A DNA stretch of 11,388 nucleotides from Actinomycetota bacterium (GTDB lineage Bacteria; Actinomycetota; Thermoleophilia; Gaiellales; Gaiellaceae): NCBI GenBank assembly GCA_013812265.1, contig JACCTQ010000367.1:1-11388 (forward strand), written 5' to 3'. The number at the start of each line of letters is the position of its first letter. Positions within the stretch are counted from its first letter, which is position 1. Positions 1 through 7,301 of this stretch are shown here, one piece after another. A program made the translations under genes and the position numbers. The notes below the pieces were generated by a model. It had not been told where the DNA came from, did not search any database, and saw only the letters and a list, made by a program, of their open reading frames with translations.

Positions 1-1693
1 AATCCGCCGCGAGCGAGACCACCTCGAAGCGGTCGACGTCGATGAGACCCCGATCCGTGATCTTGAGCTTCGGGATGACTGAAAGAGCGAGAAAAGCGAG
101 TGCCTGAAACGGGGCCGGCACCTGGCAGCCGAGCGCCTCGGCGGCCTCGTTGCACGCACGGCTGTCTCGGACCACGTCCTGGAGCGGAGCCTCGGACAGG
201 AGCCCGGCGATCGGGAGCTGTAGCTCGGCCCGGACGCCACGGTCGGCCACCGCGACGAGTCCGCCGCCGAGCTCGCTGAGCCGACCGACGGCGCGGGCCA
301 TATCCGCGTCGTCCATCCCCAGGACAACGATGTTGTGGGCGTCGTGAGCGATGGTCGAGGCGAGCGCACCGCGTCGCAGCCCGAAGCCGCGGACGAATCC
401 CAGTCCGACCCGGCCGGTCCCGAGGTGTCGCTCGATCACGGCGATCTTCGCCAGATCCCGGTGCGGATCCGCTACCGCTCGCCCCTCGACCACGGTTGGC
501 TCGTCCACGAGGGCGTTGGTGACGATCTGCCCAGGGACCAGCCCGATGATGCGAGCTGCGCCGCCGGCCCAGGGGATCCGAAAGTCGTTCATCGCCACGG
601 ATTGGATGCGGACCGTATGGCGCACCCAGTCGGGTACGACCGCCCGATCGATGGAAGGAATCGGCTCTCCGGCCTTCAGCACGAGCTCGGGGCGGAATGC
701 CTCCAGGTCGTCGAAGAGGAGAAGATCGGCCTGATACCCGGGCGCGATCGCTCCCAGGTGTCGTAAATCGTGCCAGAGAGCCGCATGGTGGGACGCCATC
801 ACGAGGGCGTCCTCCGGTCGCACCCCCCACGCGACCGCCGCCCGCACCATGGAGTTGATGTGTCCCTCGTCGGCGATGTGCTCGGGATCGCGGTCGTCGG
901 TGCAGAACGCCAGCCGCCCGGGACCGAACTCCTGCACCAGGGGAAGCAGAGCCTCCAGGTTGCGGGCCGTCGACGCCTCCCGGATGAGCACCCACATGCC
1001 GGCGCGCAGGCGCTCCCGTCCCTCCTCCATGGTTCGTACTTCGTGATCGGAGCGGATGCCGGCGGACGCGTAGGCGTTGAGCTCGTTGCCCGTCACGCCG
1101 GGCGCGTGACCGTCGACGTGGCGCGCCCGCTCGAGACTCAGCTTGGCGAGCTCTGCCGGGTCTCCGGAGATGACGCCCGGGAAATTCATCATCTCGGCGA
1201 GGCCGATCACGCGCCTCCGGCGCAGCAGTCCCTCCAGATCGCCCGGTGAAAGTGCGCGGCGCGGCGACTCGAAGACGGACGCGGGAACACACGACGAGGC
1301 CATGAAGTACACGTCGAGTGGGACGTCGTGGCAGAGATCGAGCAGCCAGTGGACACCGTCCGTCCCGAGCACGTTGGCGATCTCGTGCGGATCGGCCACG
1401 ACCGCCGTCGTGCCAAGGGGAAGGACGAGGCGTGCGAACTCGTCGACGAGCAGCTTCGACGACTCGAGGTGCATGTGGGCGTCGATGAAGCCGGGAACGA
1501 CGAAGCGGCCGGTTGCGTCGACGACCTCCGCTCCGTCGTAGCCTCCCAGGCCGGCCACATAGCCGTCGCAGACGGCGACATCCAGGTCGAGCCACTCCCG
1601 CGTGAACACCGACAGGACGCGACCGCCGCGAACGACGACGTCGGCGGGCTCGTCGCCGCGCGCTACGGCCAGCCGTCGGCCGAGATCGCTCAC
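1..1693 (-). CDS. ade: Adenine deaminase, nearly complete, cut by left window edge
   Basis: Hydrolyses adenine to hypoxanthine and ammonia in the cytosol, feeding the xanthine dehydrogenase encoded just upstream. I translated 564 codons by hand from a GTG at 1693 to the window edge without a stop. The metal-dependent amidohydrolase core reads DAHMHLESS (His73, His75), then GTTAVVADPHEIANVLG at about 94-110, MASSCVP at 131-137, GLAEMMN at 164-170, VDGHAPG at 193-199, SDHE at 215-218 and CTDD at 264-267. The C-terminal adenine-deaminase domain follows, with IAHDAHNIVVLG at 448-459 and LPIAGLLSE at 493-501. The last visible residues (LKITDRGLIDVDRFE) match the usual extreme C-terminus, so probably only a few codons are missing. 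The GTG start overlaps the stop of the XDH molybdenum subunit in GTGA, indicating translational coupling. The family is clear from motifs; assignment to adenine rather than another amidohydrolase substrate is strong. Confidence 0.95.
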   Translation of the reverse strand, partial: MSDLGRRLAVARGDEPADVVVRGGRVLSVFTREWLDLDVAVCDGYVAGLGGYDGAEVVDATGRFVVPGFIDAHMHLESSKLLVDEFARLVLPLGTTAVVADPHEIANVLGTDGVHWLLDLCHDVPLDVYFMASSCVPASVFESPRRALSPGDLEGLLRRRRVIGLAEMMNFPGVISGDPAELAKLSLERARHVDGHAPGVTGNELNAYASAGIRSDHEVRTMEEGRERLRAGMWVLIREASTARNLEALLPLVQEFGPGRLAFCTDDRDPEHIADEGHINSMVRAAVAWGVRPEDALVMASHHAALWHDLRHLGAIAPGYQADLLLFDDLEAFRPELVLKAGEPIPSIDRAVVPDWVRHTVRIQSVAMNDFRIPWAGGAARIIGLVPGQIVTNALVDEPTVVEGRAVADPHRDLAKIAVIERHLGTGRVGLGFVRGFGLRRGALASTIAHDAHNIVVLGMDDADMARAVGRLSELGGGLVAVADRGVRAELQLPIAGLLSEAPLQDVVRDSRACNEAAEALGCQVPAPFQALAFLALSVIPKLKITDRGLIDVDRFEVVSLAAD

Positions 1694-3939
1694 AGGCCGG
1701 CGAGGTGCTCGGGCCGAACAGGCACGCGTGCGAGCTCCCGGCCGGTGGCGGCGCGAAGAGCCGCCACGACAGCGGCGGTGGAGACGACCGTCGGCGGCTC
1801 GCCTACGCCCTTGACCCCGTACGGCGCATCCGGCTCTGCGTCCTCCACCAGCTCGGCGACGACGCGGGGCATGTCGAGCGCCGTCGGGATCAGGTAGTCG
1901 GTGAAGCTCGCGTTCGTGATCAGCCCATCCTCGGTCTGGATCTCCTCCATCAGCGCGAGGCCCACCCCTTGCGCCGTTCCGCCCTCGATCTGGCCGTGAA
2001 CGGCCTGCGGGTTGAGCGCCTTGCCAACGTCCTGCGCCGTGCCGATCCAGGCGACGCGGACGAGGCCGAGCTCCGTGTCGACCTCGGCCACGACGCGCAT
2101 CGCAGCACACGCGAAGGCAACGTGGGCCCGCTCGCCGGTGACCTGCCCCGTCTCCGGGTCGAGCGGCGTCGTCCGTGGATGACGGTAGATCCGCTCGATG
2201 TCGATCTCCTCGCCGGGATCGAGTGATCCGCCGCGGCGGTCGAGCTCCTCGCGAACGGCCGCGCAGGCGAGCCGTACAGCCCCGCTGCTCATCCACGTCA
2301 TGCGGGATGCCGACGCCGAGCCGGCGGAGTCGACGGTTGCCGTGGTGTGCGGGGCGAGTAGGACATCGTCAACGATGTCGAGCTCGGTGCGCGCCACCTG
2401 GACGAGCACGTTCGAGACGCCCTGTCCCACCTCGGCCGCGGCGCAGTGCACCTCGGCGACAAGGCCTCCGGACCGGTCGGTGAACAAGCGGACCCGCGCC
2501 GCGGTGTAATCGTCGAAACCTTCCGAGTAGCCGATGTTCTTGAATCCGACGGCGAAGCCGACGCCGCGTCGAACTCCCTCGCCGCGCGTCACGTTCCCCG
2601 AGCCGCCGGGAAGCCGAATCGCGTCGCGCGGCAGGCCATCCGGCTCGGGCACGGGAATGGCCGCACACCGCCGAATCACCTCGGCCACGGGGAGTGAGCC
2701 GGTCAGTTTCTGCCCGGTCGGCAGAGTGTCGCCGGGCGCGAGGGCGTTCCGCAGCCTCAGCTCGACCGGGTCGACCCCGAGCGCCGCGGCCAGCTTGTCC
2801 ATCTGCGCTTCGCCGGCAAAGCACGTCTGAACGGCGCCGAACCCGCGCATCGCGCCGCACGGTGGGTTGTTGGTATAGACGCACGTGCTCTCGAGCAGCG
2901 CGTTCTCGACGGCGTACGGGCCGCACGCGAACGAGGCGGCGTTCGACGTCACGGCCGTCGAGCTCGAGGCGTAGGCGCCCCCGTCGAGCAGGATGCGCAT
3001 CCGCACGCACTTGAGCTTGCCGTCCCGATCTGCCCGGTGCTCGGCCCAGATGCGGGCGGGATGCCGGTGGATGTGGCCGACGAACGACTCCTGGCGGTTG
3101 TAGACGATCTTCACCGGGCGATTCGTCCGCAGGGCAAGCATCGCGCCGTGGATCTGCATGGACAGATCCTCGCGCCCGCCGAAAGCGCCGCCGACTCCGG
3201 CGAGGTGGATTCGCACCCGCTCGGGCTCGAGGTCGAGGCACGGAGCCACCTGGTCGCGATCGACGTGGAGCCACTGCGTCGCCACGTAGATATCGATCCC
3301 GCCCTCGCCGTCGGGGATAGCCAGACCCGACTCGGGACCGAGGAACGCCTGATCCTGGATGCCGAGCTCGTAGACCCCGGATACCGAGACGTCGCCCTCC
3401 GCATCGGGGTCACCGTGGCGTACCACCATCGTGCGAACAACGTTGGGACGAGGATCTTCGCGATATCCATGGCCGGAGGTCGGCCGATTCGGATGCAGCT
3501 CCTCCTGAGCGAGCGCCCGTTCGGCGTCCACGATGGGCTCCAGGGGCTCGTATTCGACCGCGATCCGGGACGCCGCCCTGCGCGCCTGCTCCGGATGCTC
3601 TGCGGCCACGAGAGCAACCGGTTCGCCGAAGTAGCGCACACGGTCGATCGCGAGCACGGGCTGGTCGGGAAACTCGAGGCCGTAGTGCTTCGCTCCAGGG
3701 ACGTCCTCGTGTGTCAAGACCGCCTGCACGCCCGGCATCGGGACGGCCTGCGAGATGTCGATCGAGACGATTCGAGCGTGGGCATGCGGGCTGCGCACCG
3801 TGTGGCCCCACAGCATCCCGGCCGCAAAAAGGTCGCTCGAGAATGCAAACTCGCCTGTGACCTTGGGGATCGCGTCCACCCGCTGGACGGTCTCCCCCAC
3901 GCGGCCGAGCTGCAACTTGCGGGCGGGCGGGGCGCTCAT
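1690..3939 (-). CDS. xdhA: Xanthine dehydrogenase, molybdopterin-binding large subunit
   Basis: Catalytic subunit of a three-part xanthine dehydrogenase oxidising hypoxanthine to xanthine and xanthine to urate (E. coli naming). 749 aa, normal for a separate Mo subunit. The N-terminal a/b hammerhead domain includes RYFGEPVA near 102-109. Mo-cofactor motifs follow: QDQAFLGPE near 195-203, GVGGAFGGRE at 248-257 with the glutamate typical of xanthine-type enzymes, AMRGFGAVQ at 363-371, EGGTAQGVGLALMEE late in the protein, and GVKGVGE ending at the catalytic base Glu714. I chose ATG 3939 (MSAPPARK) because AAGGG sits 7 nt upstream. A GTG at 3960 would add seven residues, and an in-frame TGA at 3972 bars anything longer. 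By ungapped counting from the RGFG motif, the position matching mammalian Arg880 is Asn333, so substrate contacts differ from the mammalian enzyme. The gene overlaps ade by 4 nt and follows the Fe-S gene after 133 bp. Confidence 0.93.
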   Translation of the reverse strand: MSAPPARKLQLGRVGETVQRVDAIPKVTGEFAFSSDLFAAGMLWGHTVRSPHAHARIVSIDISQAVPMPGVQAVLTHEDVPGAKHYGLEFPDQPVLAIDRVRYFGEPVALVAAEHPEQARRAASRIAVEYEPLEPIVDAERALAQEELHPNRPTSGHGYREDPRPNVVRTMVVRHGDPDAEGDVSVSGVYELGIQDQAFLGPESGLAIPDGEGGIDIYVATQWLHVDRDQVAPCLDLEPERVRIHLAGVGGAFGGREDLSMQIHGAMLALRTNRPVKIVYNRQESFVGHIHRHPARIWAEHRADRDGKLKCVRMRILLDGGAYASSSTAVTSNAASFACGPYAVENALLESTCVYTNNPPCGAMRGFGAVQTCFAGEAQMDKLAAALGVDPVELRLRNALAPGDTLPTGQKLTGSLPVAEVIRRCAAIPVPEPDGLPRDAIRLPGGSGNVTRGEGVRRGVGFAVGFKNIGYSEGFDDYTAARVRLFTDRSGGLVAEVHCAAAEVGQGVSNVLVQVARTELDIVDDVLLAPHTTATVDSAGSASASRMTWMSSGAVRLACAAVREELDRRGGSLDPGEEIDIERIYRHPRTTPLDPETGQVTGERAHVAFACAAMRVVAEVDTELGLVRVAWIGTAQDVGKALNPQAVHGQIEGGTAQGVGLALMEEIQTEDGLITNASFTDYLIPTALDMPRVVAELVEDAEPDAPYGVKGVGEPPTVVSTAAVVAALRAATGRELARVPVRPEHLAGL

Positions 3940-4072
3940 CGCGCAGCCCTTCGGTGGCACGCTGCCGGCTCATTTCCGTGACCCGCGCGCGCGAGGCTCG
4001 AGGGTACGATCGAATCGGGGGAACGAACATCGGGGGGTCCCCCGGGGGAAACAAGCGAGCCGGCTGAAACTG
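3940..4072 (-). other. 133-bp non-coding gap inside the xdh operon with G/C palindrome
   Basis: This gap separates the stop of the Fe-S subunit from the chosen start of the Mo subunit, whereas the other joints of the operon overlap by 4 nt. It holds a perfect CCCCCGGGGG palindrome at 4039-4048 overlapping a GGGGG-T-CCCCC inverted repeat at 4033-4043, and a run of CG dinucleotides near 3983-3993. Shine-Dalgarno AAGGG for the Mo subunit lies at its 3' end. There is no run of T after the palindrome, so an ordinary intrinsic terminator is unlikely. An attenuator, RNA processing site or protein-binding site is possible. I see no convincing internal promoter. Confidence 0.5.
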
Positions 4073-4528
4073 TCATGTCCCGGCGGCTAGTTTGACGGCG
4101 TCGAAGATCTTCGCGTATCCCGTGCAGCGGCAGAGGTTGCCGGACAGCGCTTCCCGGATCTCGTCCTCCGACGGGTCGGGGTTCCGCTCCAGGAGGTGCG
4201 CGGTCGTCACGACCAGGCCCGGCGTGCAGAAGCCGCACTGGACGGCGCCGGCTCGGGCGAAGGCCGCCTGCACAGGGTGGAGCCCCTCGGCGCCCGCGAG
4301 CCCCTCGACCGTCACCACCTCGTGGCCTTCTGCCTGGGCGGCGAGAACCAAACAGGCGCAGACGAGCTCGCCGTCGAGGAGCACGGAGCACGAGCCGCAC
4401 TCACCCTGCTCGCACGCGTTCTTCGACCCGGGCAGGCCGAGCCGCTCGCGCAGGACGTACAGGAGACTCTCGCCGGCCCACACGTCGGCCTCGAGCTGCT
4501 CACCGTTGACATCCAGCTCGATCCTCAT
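4073..4528 (-). CDS. xdhC: Xanthine dehydrogenase, 2Fe-2S subunit
   Basis: Electron-transfer small subunit carrying two [2Fe-2S] clusters between the molybdenum centre and FAD (E. coli naming; not the XdhC chaperone of Rhodobacter). 151 aa, a normal length. The N-terminal plant-ferredoxin-like domain has Cys39, Cys44, Cys47 and Cys59 (NACEQGECGSC then CACL). The C-terminal helical domain has QCGFCTPG (Cys98, Cys101) and NLCRCTGY (Cys133, Cys135). All eight ligands are present, so both clusters should form. Start chosen at ATG 4528 because it overlaps the upstream TGA as ATGA, which implies coupled translation. A GTG nine bases earlier is possible but would lie inside the preceding gene. The first residues, MRIELDVNGE, fit the family start well. 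Confidence 0.95.
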   Translation of the reverse strand: MRIELDVNGEQLEADVWAGESLLYVLRERLGLPGSKNACEQGECGSCSVLLDGELVCACLVLAAQAEGHEVVTVEGLAGAEGLHPVQAAFARAGAVQCGFCTPGLVVTTAHLLERNPDPSEDEIREALSGNLCRCTGYAKIFDAVKLAAGT

Positions 4529-5316
4529 GCCCAGCACCGCTCGAGTGCCCGGCCGACGAGGACCCGCAGCGCATGCCGGCGATAGGCGGCCGTCCCGCGC
4601 AGGTCGTCGATCGGCTCGGCGGCGGCAGCGACGAGCTCGGGGAAGGTCTCACGCTCACCGGTCGAGGCGGTCACGAGCCCGGGCACCGGGCCTGCCGAAC
4701 CGTACGCCGCCCGCAATTCCTCCCGTTCTCGGTCAACAGCGAGGGCAAGGGAAACGACGGCGATCACCATCGCGTTCCTCGGCCCCACCTTCATGAACGT
4801 CTGCCGCGCACCGCTCGGCCGCACGCGGATCCCGGCGATCAACTCGTCGGCGGCGAGCGCGTTTCGCTTCGGCCCGAGCAGGAACCGCTCGAGCGCCAGT
4901 GTGCGCACGCCGCGCACGCTGGCAAGCTCGACGTCAGCTCGCTCGATCAGCAGGGGCGGGAGCGAGTCGCCCGCCGGGGAAGCCGTGCCGAGGTTGCCGC
5001 CGAGGGTGCCCCGGTTCTGGATCTGCGGCGAGCCGACCGTACGAGCGGCTTCCGCCAGCGCGGGCAAGGTGTCGGCCAACGGCCGCTGCCTCACCTGTGC
5101 GTAGGTCAACGAGGCGCCGATTCGAAGCAAACCGTCGTCACGCGACCAACCGCGTAGCTCCGGAACCTCGTTCAGATTGAGCAGACCGACGGGCCGCCGT
5201 CGATCGAAGTTTAGATCGACCATCACATCGGTCCCCCCCTCGATGGGCATCAGGCCGGGCTCCGCCGCCCGCAGGCGAAGCGCCTCTTCGAGAGTCCGCG
5301 GGGAAACGACCTCCAC
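4525..5316 (-). CDS. xdhB: Xanthine dehydrogenase, FAD-binding subunit
   Basis: Medium subunit of the xanthine dehydrogenase (CoxM/PCMH-type FAD domain), passing electrons from the iron-sulfur clusters to the acceptor. With the GTG start at 5316 it has 263 aa and begins MEVVSPRTLEEALRL, the usual family N-terminus. FAD motifs are PIEGGTDVMVDLN at about 24-36 and IQNRGTLGGNLGTASPAGD at 99-117. KVGPRNAMVIA at about 176-186 and the C-terminal CO-dehydrogenase flavoprotein domain follow. The frame stays open upstream to a GTG at 5421, but that extension overlaps the divergent gene, lacks homologous character and is probably not translated. First gene of the operon: FAD, Fe-S, Mo, ade. No Shine-Dalgarno site precedes GTG 5316, so a leaderless transcript is plausible (see the -10 candidate at 5323-5328). 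Confidence 0.92.
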   Translation of the reverse strand: MEVVSPRTLEEALRLRAAEPGLMPIEGGTDVMVDLNFDRRRPVGLLNLNEVPELRGWSRDDGLLRIGASLTYAQVRQRPLADTLPALAEAARTVGSPQIQNRGTLGGNLGTASPAGDSLPPLLIERADVELASVRGVRTLALERFLLGPKRNALAADELIAGIRVRPSGARQTFMKVGPRNAMVIAVVSLALAVDREREELRAAYGSAGPVPGLVTASTGERETFPELVAAAAEPIDDLRGTAAYRRHALRVLVGRALERCWA

Positions 5317-5322
5317 GCGGGA

Positions 5323-5328
5323 AGCGTA
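5323..5328 (-). promoter_or_regulatory. Candidate leaderless -10 box for the xdh operon
   Basis: On the minus strand TACGCT fits the TANNNT -10 pattern and ends 6 nt before the GTG of the FAD subunit, the spacing expected if transcription starts at the start codon. No Shine-Dalgarno sequence precedes that GTG, which agrees with a leaderless message. No convincing -35 is visible. The whole divergent gap is only 39 bp (5317-5355), so the promoters of the xdh operon and the deaminase gene must overlap each other or extend into the coding regions. Confidence 0.3.
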
Positions 5329-5337
5329 GTACCGCGT

Positions 5338-5344
5338 GAGAGGA
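5338..5344 (+). promoter_or_regulatory. Ribosome binding site of the 8-oxoguanine deaminase gene
   Basis: GAGAGGA lies 11 nt upstream of ATG 5356 and is the only purine-rich Shine-Dalgarno-like sequence in this gap. The spacing is slightly long. It supports ATG 5356 as the start. TAGTAC at 5327-5332 could serve as a -10 box for this gene, but then the transcript would begin almost at the binding site. Confidence 0.4.
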
Positions 5345-5355
5345 TCGTTGCGGAC

Positions 5356-6690
5356 ATGAGCACGCTGCTCGCGAACGGCCACGTCGTGACGATGGACGAC
5401 CACGGCACCGAGTTTCCGCACGGTTGGCTCCTGATCGAGGACGGCCTCGTCGCCGCGACGGGCGGAAGCTCACCGCCGGAGGCAGACGCCACGGTCGATC
5501 TCTCGGGATGCGTCGTCCTCCCCGGCCTCGTGAACGTTCACCACCACCTGTACCAGACGCTGACCCGCACCAGAGCCCAGGACGCCGACCTCTTCACCTG
5601 GCTACAGACGCTGTATCCGCTGTGGGCCCGGCTGGATGCCGACGCGGAGTACGCCGCTGCTCGCGCAGGGCTCGCCGAGCTCGCGCTGTCCGGTTGCACG
5701 ACCGTCTTCGACCACCACTACGTCTTCCCGGCCGGCCGGAAGGGCATTCTCGAGGGCGAGATCGCCGCAGCGCGCGAGCTGGGAGTTCGCCTCGTCGCTT
5801 CGCGCGGATCCATGGACCTCGGGCGCTCCGAGGGCGGTCTGCCTCCGGACGAGCTGGTAGAGGATCTGGACACAATTCTCGCAGACAGCGAGCGGATCGC
5901 CGCGCTCCACGAGCCGGGGCCGGGCGCACGCCTGCAGATAGCGATCGCGCCCTGCTCACCCTTCTCCGTGACGAGGCGGCTCATGACCGAGTCGGCCAAG
6001 CTGGCGCGCCGCCTAGGCCTGCTGTTGCACACCCACCTGGCTGAGACGGTCGAGGAGGACGAGTACTGCCGCGAGCTGTACGGATGTCGCCCCGTCGAAT
6101 ACCTCGACGAGCTCGGATGGCTCGAGCAGGACGTCTGGTGCGCACACTGCGTGCACCTCTCCCCCTCAGACATCGCCGCATTCGCCGCCACGGGTACGGG
6201 GGTGGCCCATTGCCCGAGCTCGAATCTCCGGCTCGGCGCCGGCATCGCTCCGGTGCGGGCGATGCTCGACTCCGGCGTCCGGGTCGGGCTAGGAGTCGAC
6301 GGCTCCGCTTCTAACGAACGGGGCGACCTGATAGCCGAAGCTCGGCAAGCGCTGCTCGTTGCCCGCGGCCGCGACGGCCCTGCTGCGATGACCGTCCGGG
6401 ATGCCGTTCGCCTCGCCACCCGTGGAGGCGCGACGGTGCTCCGCCGCAACGACATCGGCTCGCTGGAGGCAGGGAAGTGCGCGGACGTCGCTGTCTGGCG
6501 TACGGACGGGCTCGCCTTCGGGGGCGCGGACGACCCGGTGGCCGCCCTCGTGCTCTCGGGCCCGCACCGGGTCGACCGGCTGTACGTAGGCGGCGAGGAG
6601 GTGGTGCGCGACGGGCGTCTCGTCTCCGCCGGAGAGGACGAGATCGCCCGCGCACATCGCCTACAGGCCCGCCGCTTCCGCGACCGCTAG
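5356..6690 (+). CDS. 8-oxoguanine deaminase (ATZ/TRZ-type amidohydrolase)
   Basis: Predicted to convert 8-oxoguanine to urate and ammonia in the cytosol, a second entry to the urate pathway beside xanthine dehydrogenase. 444 aa, normal for the family. Amidohydrolase features in order: LVNVHHHLYQTLTRT with metal ligands His62 and His64, HTHLAETVEEDEYC with His227 and Glu230, WCAHCVHL with His264, HCPSSNLRLGAGIAPV at 285-300, and VGLGVDGSASNERGDL with Asp315. The HHHLYQTLTR and DGSASNERGDL signatures are those of 8-oxoguanine deaminases, which are often annotated as hydroxydechloroatrazine ethylaminohydrolase. Guanine, isoxanthopterin or s-triazine substrates cannot be excluded from sequence alone, but the neighbouring urate genes favour 8-oxoguanine. 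It stands alone on the plus strand, divergent from the xdh operon and ending tail-to-tail with the DUF1326 gene, the two stop codons sharing CTAG. Confidence 0.88.
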   Translation: MSTLLANGHVVTMDDHGTEFPHGWLLIEDGLVAATGGSSPPEADATVDLSGCVVLPGLVNVHHHLYQTLTRTRAQDADLFTWLQTLYPLWARLDADAEYAAARAGLAELALSGCTTVFDHHYVFPAGRKGILEGEIAAARELGVRLVASRGSMDLGRSEGGLPPDELVEDLDTILADSERIAALHEPGPGARLQIAIAPCSPFSVTRRLMTESAKLARRLGLLLHTHLAETVEEDEYCRELYGCRPVEYLDELGWLEQDVWCAHCVHLSPSDIAAFAATGTGVAHCPSSNLRLGAGIAPVRAMLDSGVRVGLGVDGSASNERGDLIAEARQALLVARGRDGPAAMTVRDAVRLATRGGATVLRRNDIGSLEAGKCADVAVWRTDGLAFGGADDPVAALVLSGPHRVDRLYVGGEEVVRDGRLVSAGEDEIARAHRLQARRFRDR

Positions 6691-7288
6691 ATGCGGCCCT
6701 TCACATCGGCGGACTCCGAGCTGAACTCGAAATCCCCGCTCTCGCCGTACTTCGCCTCGAACTCCTGCCCGAAGCTCGAGTATCGCCCCGACGCCTTCCC
6801 GACCATGAACTCAGGCGCGAAGCCGAACATCGCGCTACTCATCTTCGTCGGCGATCCGTCCGGTCCGCGGAACGGCTCGAACCGGATCTCCGACCCCTCC
6901 ACCGACGCGGAGGCCGAGTCACCATTGGACACGCTGACCTGGCCACGGGCCATGGTGACGTCCGAGATCAGCGCACTGAGATCGCCGAACGCACCACCCT
7001 CCTCACCGCTCAGGATGCGCTCGAGCGCCTTTGCCTGGTCCTCACTCGCCGTTTCGTCGATGACGACCCTCATCCCCCAGTTGCCCGCGCTCGGGTTCGA
7101 CTCGAAGTGGTTGTAGAGCGCGAACGAGATTCCCGAGAGATCGGTCCCGTCGAGGTCGCCCTGCTTGATTCCCATCGCGACCGCGCCGTAGCACTCACCT
7201 TCGTCGCTCGATGGCTTCAGATCCACCGGGCACGGGCAAAGCGAGTTGCAGTTGCACCCGGCGACGTACGTCCCGGAATGCGATACAT
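6687..7288 (-). CDS. DUF1326 domain protein with apparent 1-nt frameshift near its start
   Basis: Cytosolic-looking protein of unknown function. The body, including YGAVAMGIKQGDLDGTDLSG and ALYNHFESNPSAGNWGMRVVIDE, is characteristic of DUF1326. The open frame containing it has no ATG, GTG or TTG before GTG 7226, yet hand translation upstream of 7226 gives GTYVAGCNCNSLCPCPVD, the family's N-terminal CxC...CPC cysteine motif. A well-placed ATG at 7288, with AAAGGAG 5 nt upstream, begins MYRI in a different frame that stops soon after. Adding one base at about 7276/7277 joins the two into MYRI-x-GTYVAGCNC and a 200-aa protein of normal length, with cysteines at 12, 14, 18 and 20. So this is a one-base deletion, real or a sequence error. 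Translation from GTG 7226 alone would give 179 aa lacking all four cysteines. ATG 7288 lies 13 nt after the DUF2182 stop, so the two form an operon. Confidence 0.8.
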
Positions 7289-7293
7289 CGGTG

Positions 7294-7300
7294 CTCCTTT
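7294..7300 (-). promoter_or_regulatory. Strong Shine-Dalgarno site of the DUF1326 gene
   Basis: Minus-strand AAAGGAG, 5 nt before ATG 7288, is the best ribosome binding site in the window. It sits in the 13-nt gap after the DUF2182 stop. It argues that ATG 7288 is the true start of the DUF1326 gene, and hence that the frame change between 7288 and the conserved cysteine motif is anomalous. Confidence 0.65.
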
Positions 7301-7301
7301 C

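Noticed and set aside
335..1897. Several plus-strand open frames opposite adenine deaminase
   Set aside because: All fall across the minus-strand adenine deaminase gene, whose conserved motifs span the whole interval.
2369..3274. Long minus-strand open frame of about 300 codons inside the XDH Mo subunit
   Set aside because: Arginine-rich, low-complexity translation with no family motif; it lies in another frame of a gene with clear catalytic motifs, a usual artefact of high-GC DNA.
3037..3981. Plus-strand open frame of 314 codons opposite the XDH Mo subunit
   Set aside because: Antisense shadow with no recognisable domain or start signal; the opposite strand is certainly coding.
3964..4064. 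8-bp inverted repeat (3964-3971 and 4057-4064) flanking the xdh gap
   Set aside because: The arms contain the self-complementary GCCGGC, common in such GC-rich DNA, and are 85 bp apart; probably chance.
5718..6455. Minus-strand frame opposite the 8-oxoguanine deaminase
   Set aside because: Ser/Arg-rich shadow with no motif.
6675..6700. Possible terminator hairpin at the 6687-6690 convergent junction
   Set aside because: Only a 4-bp CCGC/GCGG stem with no T-tract; too weak to call.
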